Source: JAWWPY01 sp964412845 (GTDB taxonomy: Bacteria; Actinomycetota; Actinomycetes; Streptosporangiales; Streptosporangiaceae). Taken from it: a stretch of DNA of 8,692 bases. Location: the NCBI GenBank assembly GCA_964412845.1, contig CAYPQM010000220.1, positions 1 to 8,692 of the forward strand, written 5' to 3'. The position numbers and the translations under genes are program-made. Under the pieces are notes generated by a model, which searched no databases, had not been told where the DNA came from, and worked only from the letters and a program-made list of their open reading frames with translations. Each line of letters opens with the position of its first letter. Position 1 is the stretch's first letter. Of this stretch, positions 1-8,692 are shown one piece after another.

Positions 1-2
1 CC

Positions 3-36
3 CCGCCCGGGCCTCCGCCCGGGCCCCGCCCGGGCC
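3..36. repeat. Three copies of a GC-rich 11-mer
   Basis: CCGCCCGGGCC occurs exactly at 3-13, 15-25 and 26-36, and each copy contains the 8-base palindrome GCCCGGGC. The copies are one turn of helix apart (12 and 11 bases). No gene can be assigned here: all three forward frames stop between 64 and 126 and their translations are low-complexity Pro/Ala/Arg/Gly. It could be intergenic sequence or the low-complexity tail of an upstream gene; the window does not show which. I assign no function. Confidence 0.6.
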
Positions 37-52
37 CGGCCCGGCCCCCCGC

Positions 53-74
53 CGGCTGCTGTCTGACAGCGCCG
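53..74. repeat. Inverted repeat centred on GCTGTC-T-GACAGC
   Basis: The perfect 6-base arms GCTGTC (58-63) and GACAGC (65-70) are separated by one T. They extend outwards as CGGC (53-56) against GCCG (71-74) if T57 is bulged. The one-base spacer suits a dimeric protein operator on DNA at least as well as an RNA hairpin. As RNA it would have a stem of about nine pairs with a three-base loop, but no U-tract follows, so a factor-independent terminator for an upstream gene is only a weak possibility. It lies about 95 bases upstream of the putative -10. Confidence 0.45.
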
Positions 75-77
75 CCC

Positions 78-121
78 GGGTGCCTGGCTGGGCCCGCTCG
101 CCGGTCACCAGGCCGGCACCC
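78..121. repeat. Long inverted repeat GGGTGCC...GGCACCC upstream of the promoter
   Basis: GGGTGCC (78-84) is the exact reverse complement of GGCACCC (115-121). The stem can continue inwards as TGG (85-87) against CCA (108-110) if GGCC (111-114) is bulged. The right arm could instead pair with GGTGCC at 144-149. No T-run follows 121. It may be a terminator for an upstream transcript or a protein-binding dyad. In DNA this GC-rich, some stems of this length arise by chance, so the role is open. Confidence 0.4.
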
Positions 122-164
122 TGAGTGAGGTCGGGAACACGCCGGTGCCCGGGCGTATTTCTGC

Positions 165-173
165 TGCTACGGT
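165..173 (+). promoter_or_regulatory. Putative extended -10 promoter of the pyr operon
   Basis: TGC (165-167) directly precedes TACGGT (168-173). TACGGT fits the actinobacterial housekeeping -10 pattern TAnnnT, and the TGn in front fits an extended -10 element. No hexamer resembling TTGACA is seen 16-18 bases upstream, where the sequence is GC-rich. A start about seven bases after the -10 would fall at G180 or A181, which is the first paired base of the leader stem-loop, giving a leader of about 52 bases. The agreement between these two independent readings raises confidence, but the promoter is inferred. Confidence 0.5.
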
Positions 174-179
174 GCTGCT

Positions 180-225
180 GACCGGAATCCTTTAAGGCCC
201 GTCCTGTGAGGCGGGAAAGGAGGTC
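180..225 (+). promoter_or_regulatory. PyrR-binding stem-loop in the pyr leader, covering the pyrR ribosome binding site
   Basis: The segment UCCUGUGAGG (202-211) matches the PyrR-binding loop consensus UCCNGNGAGG, giving the hexaloop CUGUGA at 204-209. The upper stem is six pairs, 198-203 against 210-215, with one U-G pair. A purine bulge AAGG (194-197) follows, then UCCUUU (188-193) pairs with AAAGGA (216-221). After a second bulge GGAA (184-187), GACC (180-183) pairs with GGUC (222-225). All 16 bases of the 3' strand are paired without a break, and they include the Shine-Dalgarno AAAGGAGG. Known biology: PyrR of Bacillus binds such a loop to cause attenuation, and mycobacterial PyrR represses translation. 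No terminator follows here, so UMP-loaded PyrR most likely hides the ribosome binding site. Confidence 0.85.
216..223 (+). promoter_or_regulatory. Strong ribosome binding site of pyrR
   Basis: AAAGGAGG is a near-perfect Shine-Dalgarno sequence ending eight bases before the ATG at 232. It fixes the start of pyrR at 232 rather than the internal ATG at 328. It lies wholly inside the 3' strand of the PyrR-binding stem-loop, so its access to ribosomes should depend on whether that stem is held closed. Confidence 0.85.
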
Positions 226-231
226 CTTGGT

Positions 232-891
232 ATGCCTTCCGTGCACCCAGCCGGGCGCGGCCCCGCTCCCGGCGATGCGCCACCCGGCGATGCGCCACCC
301 GGCGCTCCGGGGTTCCATGACCGGAAGATGGTCCTGGAGCCTGCCGAGATCAGGCGGGCGCTGACCCGGGTGGCTCACGAGATCCTGGAGCGGACCGACG
401 GCGCCGGAGACGTGCTGCTGCTCGGCATCCCCACCCGTGGCGTCCCGCTCGCCCGCCGCCTGGCCGAGCGCATCGAGCAGGTCGAAGGGCACCCGGTTCC
501 GCACGGCTCGCTGGACATCACGATGTACCGCGACGACCTGCGGCTGCGCCCGGCCCGGGCGCTCGGCCGCACCGAAGTGCCGGGCGGGGGGATCGACGGC
601 AAGATCGTCGTGCTGGTGGACGACGTGTTGTACTCCGGGCGCACCGTGCGCGCCGCCCTCGACGCGCTCAACGACCTGGGCCGCCCGCGCGCCGTCCAGC
701 TCGCCGTCCTGGTGGACCGCGGGCACCGTGAACTGCCGGTCCGGCCCGACTACGTGGGGAAGAACCTGCCCACCTCGCAGCAGGAGGTGGTCCGGGTGCT
801 GCTCACCGAGGTGGACGGTGAGGACGCCGTGCTCATCGGCGGGCTGGCCGGAACGCGAGCGAGCGGCAGCCGAGCCAGGGGGGGCACGTGA
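232..891 (+). CDS. pyrR: PyrR: pyr operon RNA-binding regulator / uracil phosphoribosyltransferase
   Basis: A protein of 219 residues with the type I phosphoribosyltransferase fold. The PRPP-binding loop is VVLVDDVLYSGRT (126-138). Family-typical blocks include AEIRRALTRVAHEILER (38-54), GIPTRGVPLARRLAERIEQ (65-83), DITMYRDDL (95-103), QLAVLVDRGHRELPVR (156-171) and VGKNLPTS (175-182), all closely like Bacillus PyrR. In the family it binds UMP or UTP and the pyr mRNA, and often makes UMP from uracil and PRPP. The first 32 or so residues are extra compared with the usual length of about 180; they are Pro/Gly-rich and contain GDAPP twice. The start is set by AAAGGAGG eight bases upstream. It is first in the operon, its stop overlaps the pyrB start in GTGA, and it should regulate itself through the leader stem-loop. 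Confidence 0.96.
   Translation: MPSVHPAGRGPAPGDAPPGDAPPGAPGFHDRKMVLEPAEIRRALTRVAHEILERTDGAGDVLLLGIPTRGVPLARRLAERIEQVEGHPVPHGSLDITMYRDDLRLRPARALGRTEVPGGGIDGKIVVLVDDVLYSGRTVRAALDALNDLGRPRAVQLAVLVDRGHRELPVRPDYVGKNLPTSQQEVVRVLLTEVDGEDAVLIGGLAGTRASGSRARGGT
271..300 (+). repeat. Perfect 15-base tandem repeat in the 5' end of pyrR
   Basis: GGCGATGCGCCACCC occurs at 271-285 and again at 286-300, followed by a degenerate partial third unit (GGCGCTCC). It is in frame and encodes GDAPP-GDAPP-GAP, residues 14-26 of PyrR. Because the unit is a multiple of three, copy number could change by slippage without breaking the frame. It lies in a non-conserved N-terminal extension. Confidence 0.85.
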
Positions 892-1823
892 ACCGACATC
901 TCATCTCAGCTGCGGACCTGACCAGGGACGACGCCCTGCTGATCCTGGACACAGCCGATGAACTCGCCCGGATGGCCGACCGCCCCATCAAGAAGCTGCC
1001 CACCCTGCGCGGGCGCACGGTCGTCAACCTCTTCTACGAGGACTCGACGCGGACCAGGATTTCGTTCGAGGCCGCGGCGAAACGGCTCTCGGCCGACGTG
1101 ATCAACTTCTCGGCCAAGGGATCCAGCGTCGGCAAGGGGGAGAGTCTCAAGGACACCGCCCAGACGCTGGAGGCCATGGGCGCCGACGCGGTGGTCATCC
1201 GGCACAGTGCCTCAGGCACGCCGCACCGGCTGGCCGGCTGGGTGCGCGGCAGCGTCATCAACGCCGGTGACGGCGCCCACGAGCACCCCACCCAGGCGCT
1301 GCTCGACGCGTTCACCATGCGCCGGCGATTCGGGCGGGGAACCGGCGCGCTGGACGGGCTCCGCGTCACCATCGTGGGCGACGTGCTGCACAGCCGGGTA
1401 GCCCGCTCCAACGTCCTGCTGCTGCACACGCTCGGGGCCGAGGTGATGCTGGTCGCCCCGCCCACGCTGCTGCCCATCGCGGTCGAGACCTGGCCGTGCG
1501 CTGTCGGGTACGACCTGAACGCGGCCCTGCCCAAAAGTGATGTGGTAATGATGCTGCGGGTGCAGCAGGAACGGATGAACGCCGCCTACTTTCCCAGCGT
1601 GCGCGAGTACAGCCGGCGCTACGGCCTGGACGCGGCCCGGATGGCGCAGTTGCCTGAGCATGCCATCGTGATGCACCCGGGCCCGATGAACCGGGGCGTG
1701 GAGATAGCGGCCGAAGTGGCGGACTCCACCCGGTCGACGATCGTGGAGCAGGTCACCAACGGCGTCAGCGTGCGGATGGCCGTGCTGTACCTGCTGCTGG
1801 GCGGGGCGGGGGCGGAGCAATGA
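888..1823 (+). CDS. pyrB: PyrB: aspartate carbamoyltransferase catalytic subunit
   Basis: A cytosolic enzyme of 311 residues, the family's usual length. It transfers the carbamoyl group of carbamoyl phosphate to aspartate, the first committed step to UMP. The carbamoyl-phosphate signature is FYEDSTRTR (49-57). Other active-site landmarks are SVGKGESLKDT (80-90, with K83 the likely partner-subunit lysine), VIRHS (103-107), HEHPTQALLD (131-140), GDVLHSRVARSN (164-175), LRVQQER (223-229) and HPGPMNRGVEI (263-273). No regulatory pyrI gene is present, so the enzyme should be the bacterial type without a PyrI subunit, possibly associating with PyrC. The GTG start overlaps the pyrR stop (GTGA, 888-891) and is preceded by AGGGGGGG at 877-884, so translation is probably coupled. 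The ATGA overlap with pyrC is the same arrangement. Confidence 0.97.
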   Translation: MNRHLISAADLTRDDALLILDTADELARMADRPIKKLPTLRGRTVVNLFYEDSTRTRISFEAAAKRLSADVINFSAKGSSVGKGESLKDTAQTLEAMGADAVVIRHSASGTPHRLAGWVRGSVINAGDGAHEHPTQALLDAFTMRRRFGRGTGALDGLRVTIVGDVLHSRVARSNVLLLHTLGAEVMLVAPPTLLPIAVETWPCAVGYDLNAALPKSDVVMMLRVQQERMNAAYFPSVREYSRRYGLDAARMAQLPEHAIVMHPGPMNRGVEIAAEVADSTRSTIVEQVTNGVSVRMAVLYLLLGGAGAEQ

Positions 1824-3118
1824 GCGACAGCACAGCGACCTGGGTCATCAAGGGTGCCCGGCCGCTCGGCGGCGAGCCCGCCGACATCCTGGTCCGCGGC
1901 GGGATGATCGAGGAGATCGGCCCCGGCCTGGGCGACCCGGCTGCGCGGGTGCTGGAGGCCGGCGGCCTGGTGGCGCTGCCGGGGCTGGTGGACCTGCACA
2001 CGCACCTGCGCGAGCCGGGCCGGGAAGACGCGGAAACCGTCGAGACGGGAACGCGCGCCGCGGCGCTCGGCGGGTTCACCGCCGTGCATGCCATGGCCAA
2101 CACGGACCCGGTCGCCGACACGGCGGGCGTGGTCGAGCAGATCTGGCGGCTCGGCCGGCACGCGGGTCACTGTGATGTCCAGCCGGTCGGCGCGGTGACC
2201 GCGGGGCTCGGCGGGACGCGCCTGGCCGAACTGGGCGCGATGGCTGATTCGGCCGCCCGCGTCCGGGTGTTCTCCGACGACGGGCGGTGCGTGTCCGACG
2301 CGGTCCTCATGCGCCGGGCCCTGGAGTATGTCAAGGCGTTCGACGGGGTGATCGCCCAGCACGCGCAGGAGCCCCGGCTCACCGAAGGCGCGCAGATGAA
2401 CGAGGGGGAGGCATCCGGCCGGCTCGGCCTGACCGGCTGGCCCGCGGTCGCCGAGGAAGCCGTCATCGCACGGGACTGCCTGCTCGCCGCGCACGTCGGG
2501 TCATCGCTGCACGTGTGCCACGTGTCCACGGCCGGCTCGGTTGAGATCATCCGCTGGGCGAAGGCCAAGGGGTGGCAGGTCACCGCCGAGGTGACCCCGC
2601 ACCACCTGCTGCTCACCGACGAGCTTGCCGCCAGCTACGACCCGGTCTACAAGGTGAACCCGCCGCTGCGCACCGGCGCGGATGTGGCGGCCCTGCGGGA
2701 GGGACTGGCTGACGGCACAATCGACTGCGTGGCGACCGACCATGCCCCGCATCCGCTGGAGGACAAGGAGACCGAGTGGAGCACGGCCGCGTTCGGCATG
2801 ACGGGCCTGGAGACCGCGCTGCGGGTCGTGCAGGAGGCGATGATCGAGACCGGCCTGCTCGACTGGGCGGGCGTGGCTGACCGCATGTCGGTCCGGCCCG
2901 CGGCGATCGGCAGGCTCTCCGGTCACGGCAACCCGCTGCTGGCTGGCTCCCCGGCCAACCTGACGCTGTATGACCCGGCGCCCCGTGCGGCGGTGGACCC
3001 GCGGGCGCACGCCTCCATGAGCCGCAACACGCCGTTCGCGGGCATGCTGCTGCCCGGCCTGGTGGTGGCCACGTTCCTGCGGGGCGCCCCCACGGTGCTC
3101 GACGGGAAACTGGCCTGA
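1820..3118 (+). CDS. pyrC: PyrC: dihydroorotase, zinc-dependent
   Basis: A cytosolic amidohydrolase of 432 residues that cyclises N-carbamoyl-aspartate to dihydroorotate. The metal site looks complete: DLHTHLREPG (58-67) gives H60 and H62, FSDDGR (151-156) gives the bridging aspartate D153, QHAQE (180-184) gives H181, HVCHVSTA (231-238) gives H234, and the catalytic aspartate is D307 in ATDHAPH (305-311). Substrate-binding residues are expected in KVNPPLR (278-284). This is the long class I type found in Bacillus and actinobacteria, in which an aspartate rather than a carboxylated lysine bridges the metals, and it is not an inactive PyrC-like partner protein. It starts in ATGA overlap with pyrB with only a poor Shine-Dalgarno nearby (GGGGGCGGAG, 1808-1817), which suggests translation by reinitiation. 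Its stop shares one base with the carA start. Confidence 0.97.
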   Translation: MSDSTATWVIKGARPLGGEPADILVRGGMIEEIGPGLGDPAARVLEAGGLVALPGLVDLHTHLREPGREDAETVETGTRAAALGGFTAVHAMANTDPVADTAGVVEQIWRLGRHAGHCDVQPVGAVTAGLGGTRLAELGAMADSAARVRVFSDDGRCVSDAVLMRRALEYVKAFDGVIAQHAQEPRLTEGAQMNEGEASGRLGLTGWPAVAEEAVIARDCLLAAHVGSSLHVCHVSTAGSVEIIRWAKAKGWQVTAEVTPHHLLLTDELAASYDPVYKVNPPLRTGADVAALREGLADGTIDCVATDHAPHPLEDKETEWSTAAFGMTGLETALRVVQEAMIETGLLDWAGVADRMSVRPAAIGRLSGHGNPLLAGSPANLTLYDPAPRAAVDPRAHASMSRNTPFAGMLLPGLVVATFLRGAPTVLDGKLA

Positions 3119-4266
3119 TGCCGGCCACTTCCAGTGCTCCCGGCCCGGCGGCCGCGCCACCCGCGATCCTCGTCCTGGAAGACGGCACGACCTTCCGCGG
3201 AACGTCGTTCGGCGCGGACGGGGAGGTGTTCGGTGAGGTGGTGTTCAACACCGGGATGACCGGATACCAGGAAACGCTGACCGATCCGTCGTACTGCCGC
3301 CAGATCGTGGCGATGACCGCGCCGCACATCGGCAACACCGGCGTCAACGACGAGGACCCCGAGTCCAGGCGGATGTGGGTCAGCGGATACGTGGTCCGTG
3401 AGCCGGCCAGGATCGCCTCCAACTGGCGGTCGCGGCGGAGCCTGGACTCCGAACTGCGGGCCCAGGGCGTGACTGGCATCGCGATCAGCGGTACCCGCGC
3501 GCTGACCCGGCACCTGCGGGAGCGCGGGGCCATGCGGGCGGCGATCGCTACCGGGGACGCCGATCCGGGCGCGGTGCTGCAGCGGGTGCTGGCCAGCCCG
3601 TCCATGGTCGGGGCGGACCTGGCCCGCGAGGTGTCCACCACCGCTGCCTACACCGTGCCCCCGCCGGCCGGTGTGGCCGTCCGGTACCAGGTCGCCGCCG
3701 TCGACCTCGGCATCAAGACAGCGACACCGCAGGCCATGGCGCTGCGCGGTTGCCAGGTCCAGGTGCTCCCGGCCACCAGCACGACGGCGGAGATCCTGGC
3801 GTCCGGCCCGGACGGGGTGTTCTTCTCCAACGGGCCCGGCGACCCGGCGGCGGCCGGGTACGCGGTCGAGGCCATGCGCGGCGTGCTGGCCGAGCGTGTC
3901 CCGGTGTTCGGCATCTGCCTGGGCAGCCAGGTGCTCGGCCGGGCGCTCGGACTGGGCACCTACAAACTGCGGTTCGGGCACCGCGGCGTGAACCAGCCGG
4001 TCAAGGACCTGCAGAGCGGCCGGGTGCACATCACCAGCCACAACCACGGCTTCGCCGTCGCCATGCCGGACACCCCCGAGTTCGAGACTCCGTTCGGCCG
4101 GGCCCGGGTCAGTCATGTCAACCTGAACGATGGCGTGGTGGAGGGGCTCCGGCTGCTGGACACCCCGGCGTTCAGCGTCCAGTACCACCCGGAGGCTGCC
4201 CCCGGGCCGCACGACGCGGTGAGCCTGTTCGACGAGTTCTGCGCCCTGATGGAGCGGGCCAGGTGA
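3118..4266 (+). CDS. carA: CarA: carbamoyl phosphate synthase small (glutaminase) subunit
   Basis: A protein of 382 residues that hydrolyses glutamine and channels ammonia to CarB. The N-terminal CarA domain covers roughly residues 16-180, with LEDGTTFRG (20-28) and FNTGMTGYQETLTDPSY (43-59). The class I glutamine amidotransferase domain covers about 190-378. The nucleophile is C267 in FGICLGSQ, and H357 and E359 in QYHPEA complete the triad. The block TYKLRFGHRGVNQP (281-294) and SHNHGFAV (307-314) are typical. Small departures are ISGTR (123-127), where I would expect a form like GIDTR, and S270 where many homologues have His or Asn; neither is a catalytic residue. Start and pyrC stop share an A (TGATG), and the Shine-Dalgarno is weak. 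The first 15 residues are low-complexity Ala/Pro. Confidence 0.97.
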   Translation: MPATSSAPGPAAAPPAILVLEDGTTFRGTSFGADGEVFGEVVFNTGMTGYQETLTDPSYCRQIVAMTAPHIGNTGVNDEDPESRRMWVSGYVVREPARIASNWRSRRSLDSELRAQGVTGIAISGTRALTRHLRERGAMRAAIATGDADPGAVLQRVLASPSMVGADLAREVSTTAAYTVPPPAGVAVRYQVAAVDLGIKTATPQAMALRGCQVQVLPATSTTAEILASGPDGVFFSNGPGDPAAAGYAVEAMRGVLAERVPVFGICLGSQVLGRALGLGTYKLRFGHRGVNQPVKDLQSGRVHITSHNHGFAVAMPDTPEFETPFGRARVSHVNLNDGVVEGLRLLDTPAFSVQYHPEAAPGPHDAVSLFDEFCALMERAR

Positions 4267-4288
4267 TGGCGGCCCATGCGGCGCCGGG

Positions 4289-4294
4289 GGGAGG
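4289..4294 (+). promoter_or_regulatory. Ribosome binding site that decides the carB start
   Basis: GGGAGG ends eight bases before the ATG at 4303. An earlier in-frame ATG at 4276 would put this site inside the gene and would add nine residues (MRRRGEAGG) in front of MPKR. The later start has ideal spacing and gives the usual CarB N-terminus. It lies in the only real intergenic gap of the operon (4267-4302). Confidence 0.8.
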
Positions 4295-4302
4295 CGGGCG
4301 GG

Positions 4303-7667
<3,365 letters not shown>

Positions 7668-7671
<4 letters not shown>

Positions 7672-8692
7672 CAGCCAGGGAAGGCGGCGAGCCCGGCGCG
7701 GACCCGGTGCAGGTGCAGATGCGCGGCACTGTGCTGACCGTGCGCCGGGTGGACGCGTACCACGCGATGACGGTGGTCGCACCGGGGATCGCCGCGCGGT
7801 TCAGGGCCGGGCAGTTCGTCGGGATCGCCGTGGGCGGCCCGGAGTCCGCCATGCTGCTCCGCCGCGCGTTCTCCATCCATGACGTGCGGCCCGACCACGG
7901 CGGCACCGTGGAATTCGTGTTCTCCGTGGTGGGTCCGGGCACCCGCTGGCTGGCCGAGCGGCGCACCAGGGACGTGCTCGACATAGCCGGCCCGCTCGGG
8001 CGGCCGTTTCCCATCCCGCGTGACCCGGTGAGCTGCCTGCTGGTGGGCGGCGGTTACGGCAGCGCGCCGCTCTTCCCGCTCGCCGACCGGCTGCGCAGCC
8101 GCGGCTGCCAGGTGGATTTCCTGCTCGGCGCGGCGAGCGCGGACCGGGTGTTCGGCGCGATGACCGCCCGCCGGACCGGGCGCACCGCGGCGGTCACCAC
8201 CGAGGACGGGTCGATGGGCGTGCGGGGGGTGGTCACCGACCGCCTCACCCAGGTGATCCACGAGGCGCGGACGGACGTGATCTACGCGTGCGGCCCGATG
8301 GGCATGCTCCGACAGGTGACCAGGCTGGCCGGTCGCTACGACATCCCGACGCTGACTCTGGTGGAGGAGTCCATGGCCTGCGGGATCGGGGTGTGCATGA
8401 CGTGCGTGCTGCCCGTGGTGGGCGAGGACGGTGTTACCAGGATGGTGCGCTCTTGCGTGGATGGCCCGGTGTTCCACGGGGACCTGGTGCGCTGGGATGA
8501 CATCGGCACGATCCCGTTCGACGCGCTCGGCGCGCCGGGCTGGAACCCGCGCCGCCAGGAGCAGCCGGCGCCGTCCCGGCCGGATGCCGGCGGCGGCCCG
8601 GGCCGGGACGGCCCGGCGGCCGGGACGGAGCCGCCTGCCCTGTACATCATCATCATCATCGGGTTCGCTGGATCATTCACGAATGAAGTTCA
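7668..8692 (+). CDS. pyrK: PyrK: dihydroorotate dehydrogenase B electron transfer subunit (3' end open at window edge)
   Basis: At least 341 residues with no stop before the edge. Family role: the FAD and [2Fe-2S] subunit that carries electrons from FMN in PyrD1B to NAD+, in a soluble PyrD2PyrK2 complex. Seen: the flavin motif RAFS (66-69), GPGTRWL (89-95), GPLGRPFPIP (108-117), the NAD-domain glycine loop LLVGGGYGSAPL (124-135), YACGPMGML (206-214), and a ferredoxin-like cluster with C238, C243, C246 (ACGIGVCMTC) and C263, spacing x4-x2-x16. Recognisable PyrK ends near residue 283. Then comes a Pro/Gly/Arg-rich tail with normal GC-rich codons to about 325, and finally LYIIIIIGFAGSFTNEV, encoded by DNA of different composition, which may not belong to the gene. 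The start is the ATG in ATGA overlap with carB, with AGG at 7656-7658. Related sulfhydrogenase or methane-monooxygenase-type reductases share the fold, but the context makes PyrK by far the best call. Confidence 0.93.
8646..8660. repeat. (ATC)5 trinucleotide run
   Basis: Five perfect ATC units, in frame with pyrK and read as five isoleucines. Such a run is unusual in DNA this GC-rich. Its place at the start of the low-GC tail suggests it marks a junction or a slippage or assembly error. Confidence 0.8.
8673..8686. repeat. Short palindrome TCATTC-AC-GAATGA
   Basis: Six-base arms TCATTC (8673-8678) and GAATGA (8681-8686) are perfect reverse complements around AC. It lies seven bases from the window end in the low-GC tail. 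It could be an operator or an element end, or chance. The flanking sequence needed to judge is not in the window. Confidence 0.4.

Larger units (their letters stand above)
8643..8692. other. Compositionally distinct window end within the open pyrK frame
   Basis: Only 21 of these 50 bases are G or C, against the very GC-rich sequence just before (the preceding 60 bases are nearly all G and C). The change is abrupt after CCTGCCCTG at about 8642. The stretch holds an (ATC)5 run and a short palindrome. The pyrK frame stays open across it but encodes five isoleucines in a row followed by unfamiliar sequence. Possible readings are a contig-end or chimeric-read artefact, the edge of an inserted element, or an atypical gene junction. 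The ATG at 8683 lacks a clear ribosome binding site. Confidence 0.55.

Noticed and set aside
53..121. Factor-independent terminators
   Set aside because: The stems are good but neither is followed by a run of T. I keep them as inverted repeats only.
1..124. C-terminal end of an upstream forward gene
   Set aside because: All three forward frames enter open and stop by 126, but the translations are low-complexity Pro/Arg/Ala/Gly with no motif, so there is no basis to choose a frame or even to claim a gene.
198..231. Classical Bacillus-style attenuator with terminator and antiterminator
   Set aside because: After the binding loop there is no second terminator hairpin or U-tract before the start codon. 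The room between 225 and 232 is too small, which favours translational control.
328..330. Internal ATG as the start of pyrR, which would give a more usual length
   Set aside because: GGAAG lies too close to serve as a ribosome binding site, whereas 232 has AAAGGAGG at ideal spacing inside the PyrR-binding hairpin. Mass spectrometry could still change this.
4276..4302. Earlier ATG as the start of carB, adding MRRRGEAGG
   Set aside because: It would bury the GGGAGG ribosome binding site inside the gene and has no good site of its own. MPKR at 4303 matches the usual CarB N-terminus.
8683..8692. ATG at 8683 as the start of pyrD
   Set aside because: No clear ribosome binding site precedes it and only three codons are visible, so it cannot be supported.

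Overview
The window is a pyrimidine (UMP) biosynthesis operon read entirely on the + strand. The DNA is very GC-rich, third codon positions are almost all G or C, and the gene order is pyrR-pyrB-pyrC-carA-carB-pyrK. Together these point to a high-GC actinomycete. I cannot name the genus from sequence alone. A pyrK gene instead of a membrane-type pyrD, and the lack of an extra gene between pyrC and carA, suggest a lineage unlike Streptomyces or Mycobacterium as I recall their operons.

Layout: bases 1-164 are non-coding and very GC-rich, with three copies of an 11-mer and two inverted repeats. A probable extended -10 promoter lies at 165-173. A short leader (about 180-231) folds into what looks like a complete PyrR-binding stem-loop, and the 3' strand of that stem contains the Shine-Dalgarno sequence of pyrR. 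Six genes follow with almost no gaps: pyrR (232-891), pyrB (888-1823), pyrC (1820-3118), carA (3118-4266), carB (4303-7671) and pyrK (7668 to the window edge, no stop reached). Four junctions overlap by 1-4 bases. The only gap, 36 bases, is before carB, which has its own strong ribosome binding site.

How they work together: CarA/CarB make carbamoyl phosphate from glutamine, bicarbonate and ATP. PyrB joins it to aspartate. PyrC closes the ring to dihydroorotate. PyrK passes electrons from dihydroorotate oxidation to NAD+ as the partner of a class 1B PyrD, probably encoded just downstream. PyrR senses UMP/UTP versus PRPP and probably binds the leader RNA to block translation of its own gene and, by coupling, of the next genes.

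Most of the window is ordinary housekeeping sequence. The two parts most worth a second look are the leader stem-loop, which supports translational repression rather than attenuation, and the last 50 bases. There the base composition drops sharply and an (ATC)5 run followed by a small palindrome sits inside the open pyrK frame. That may be a contig-end artefact or an insertion. I see no evidence for a new type of system here.
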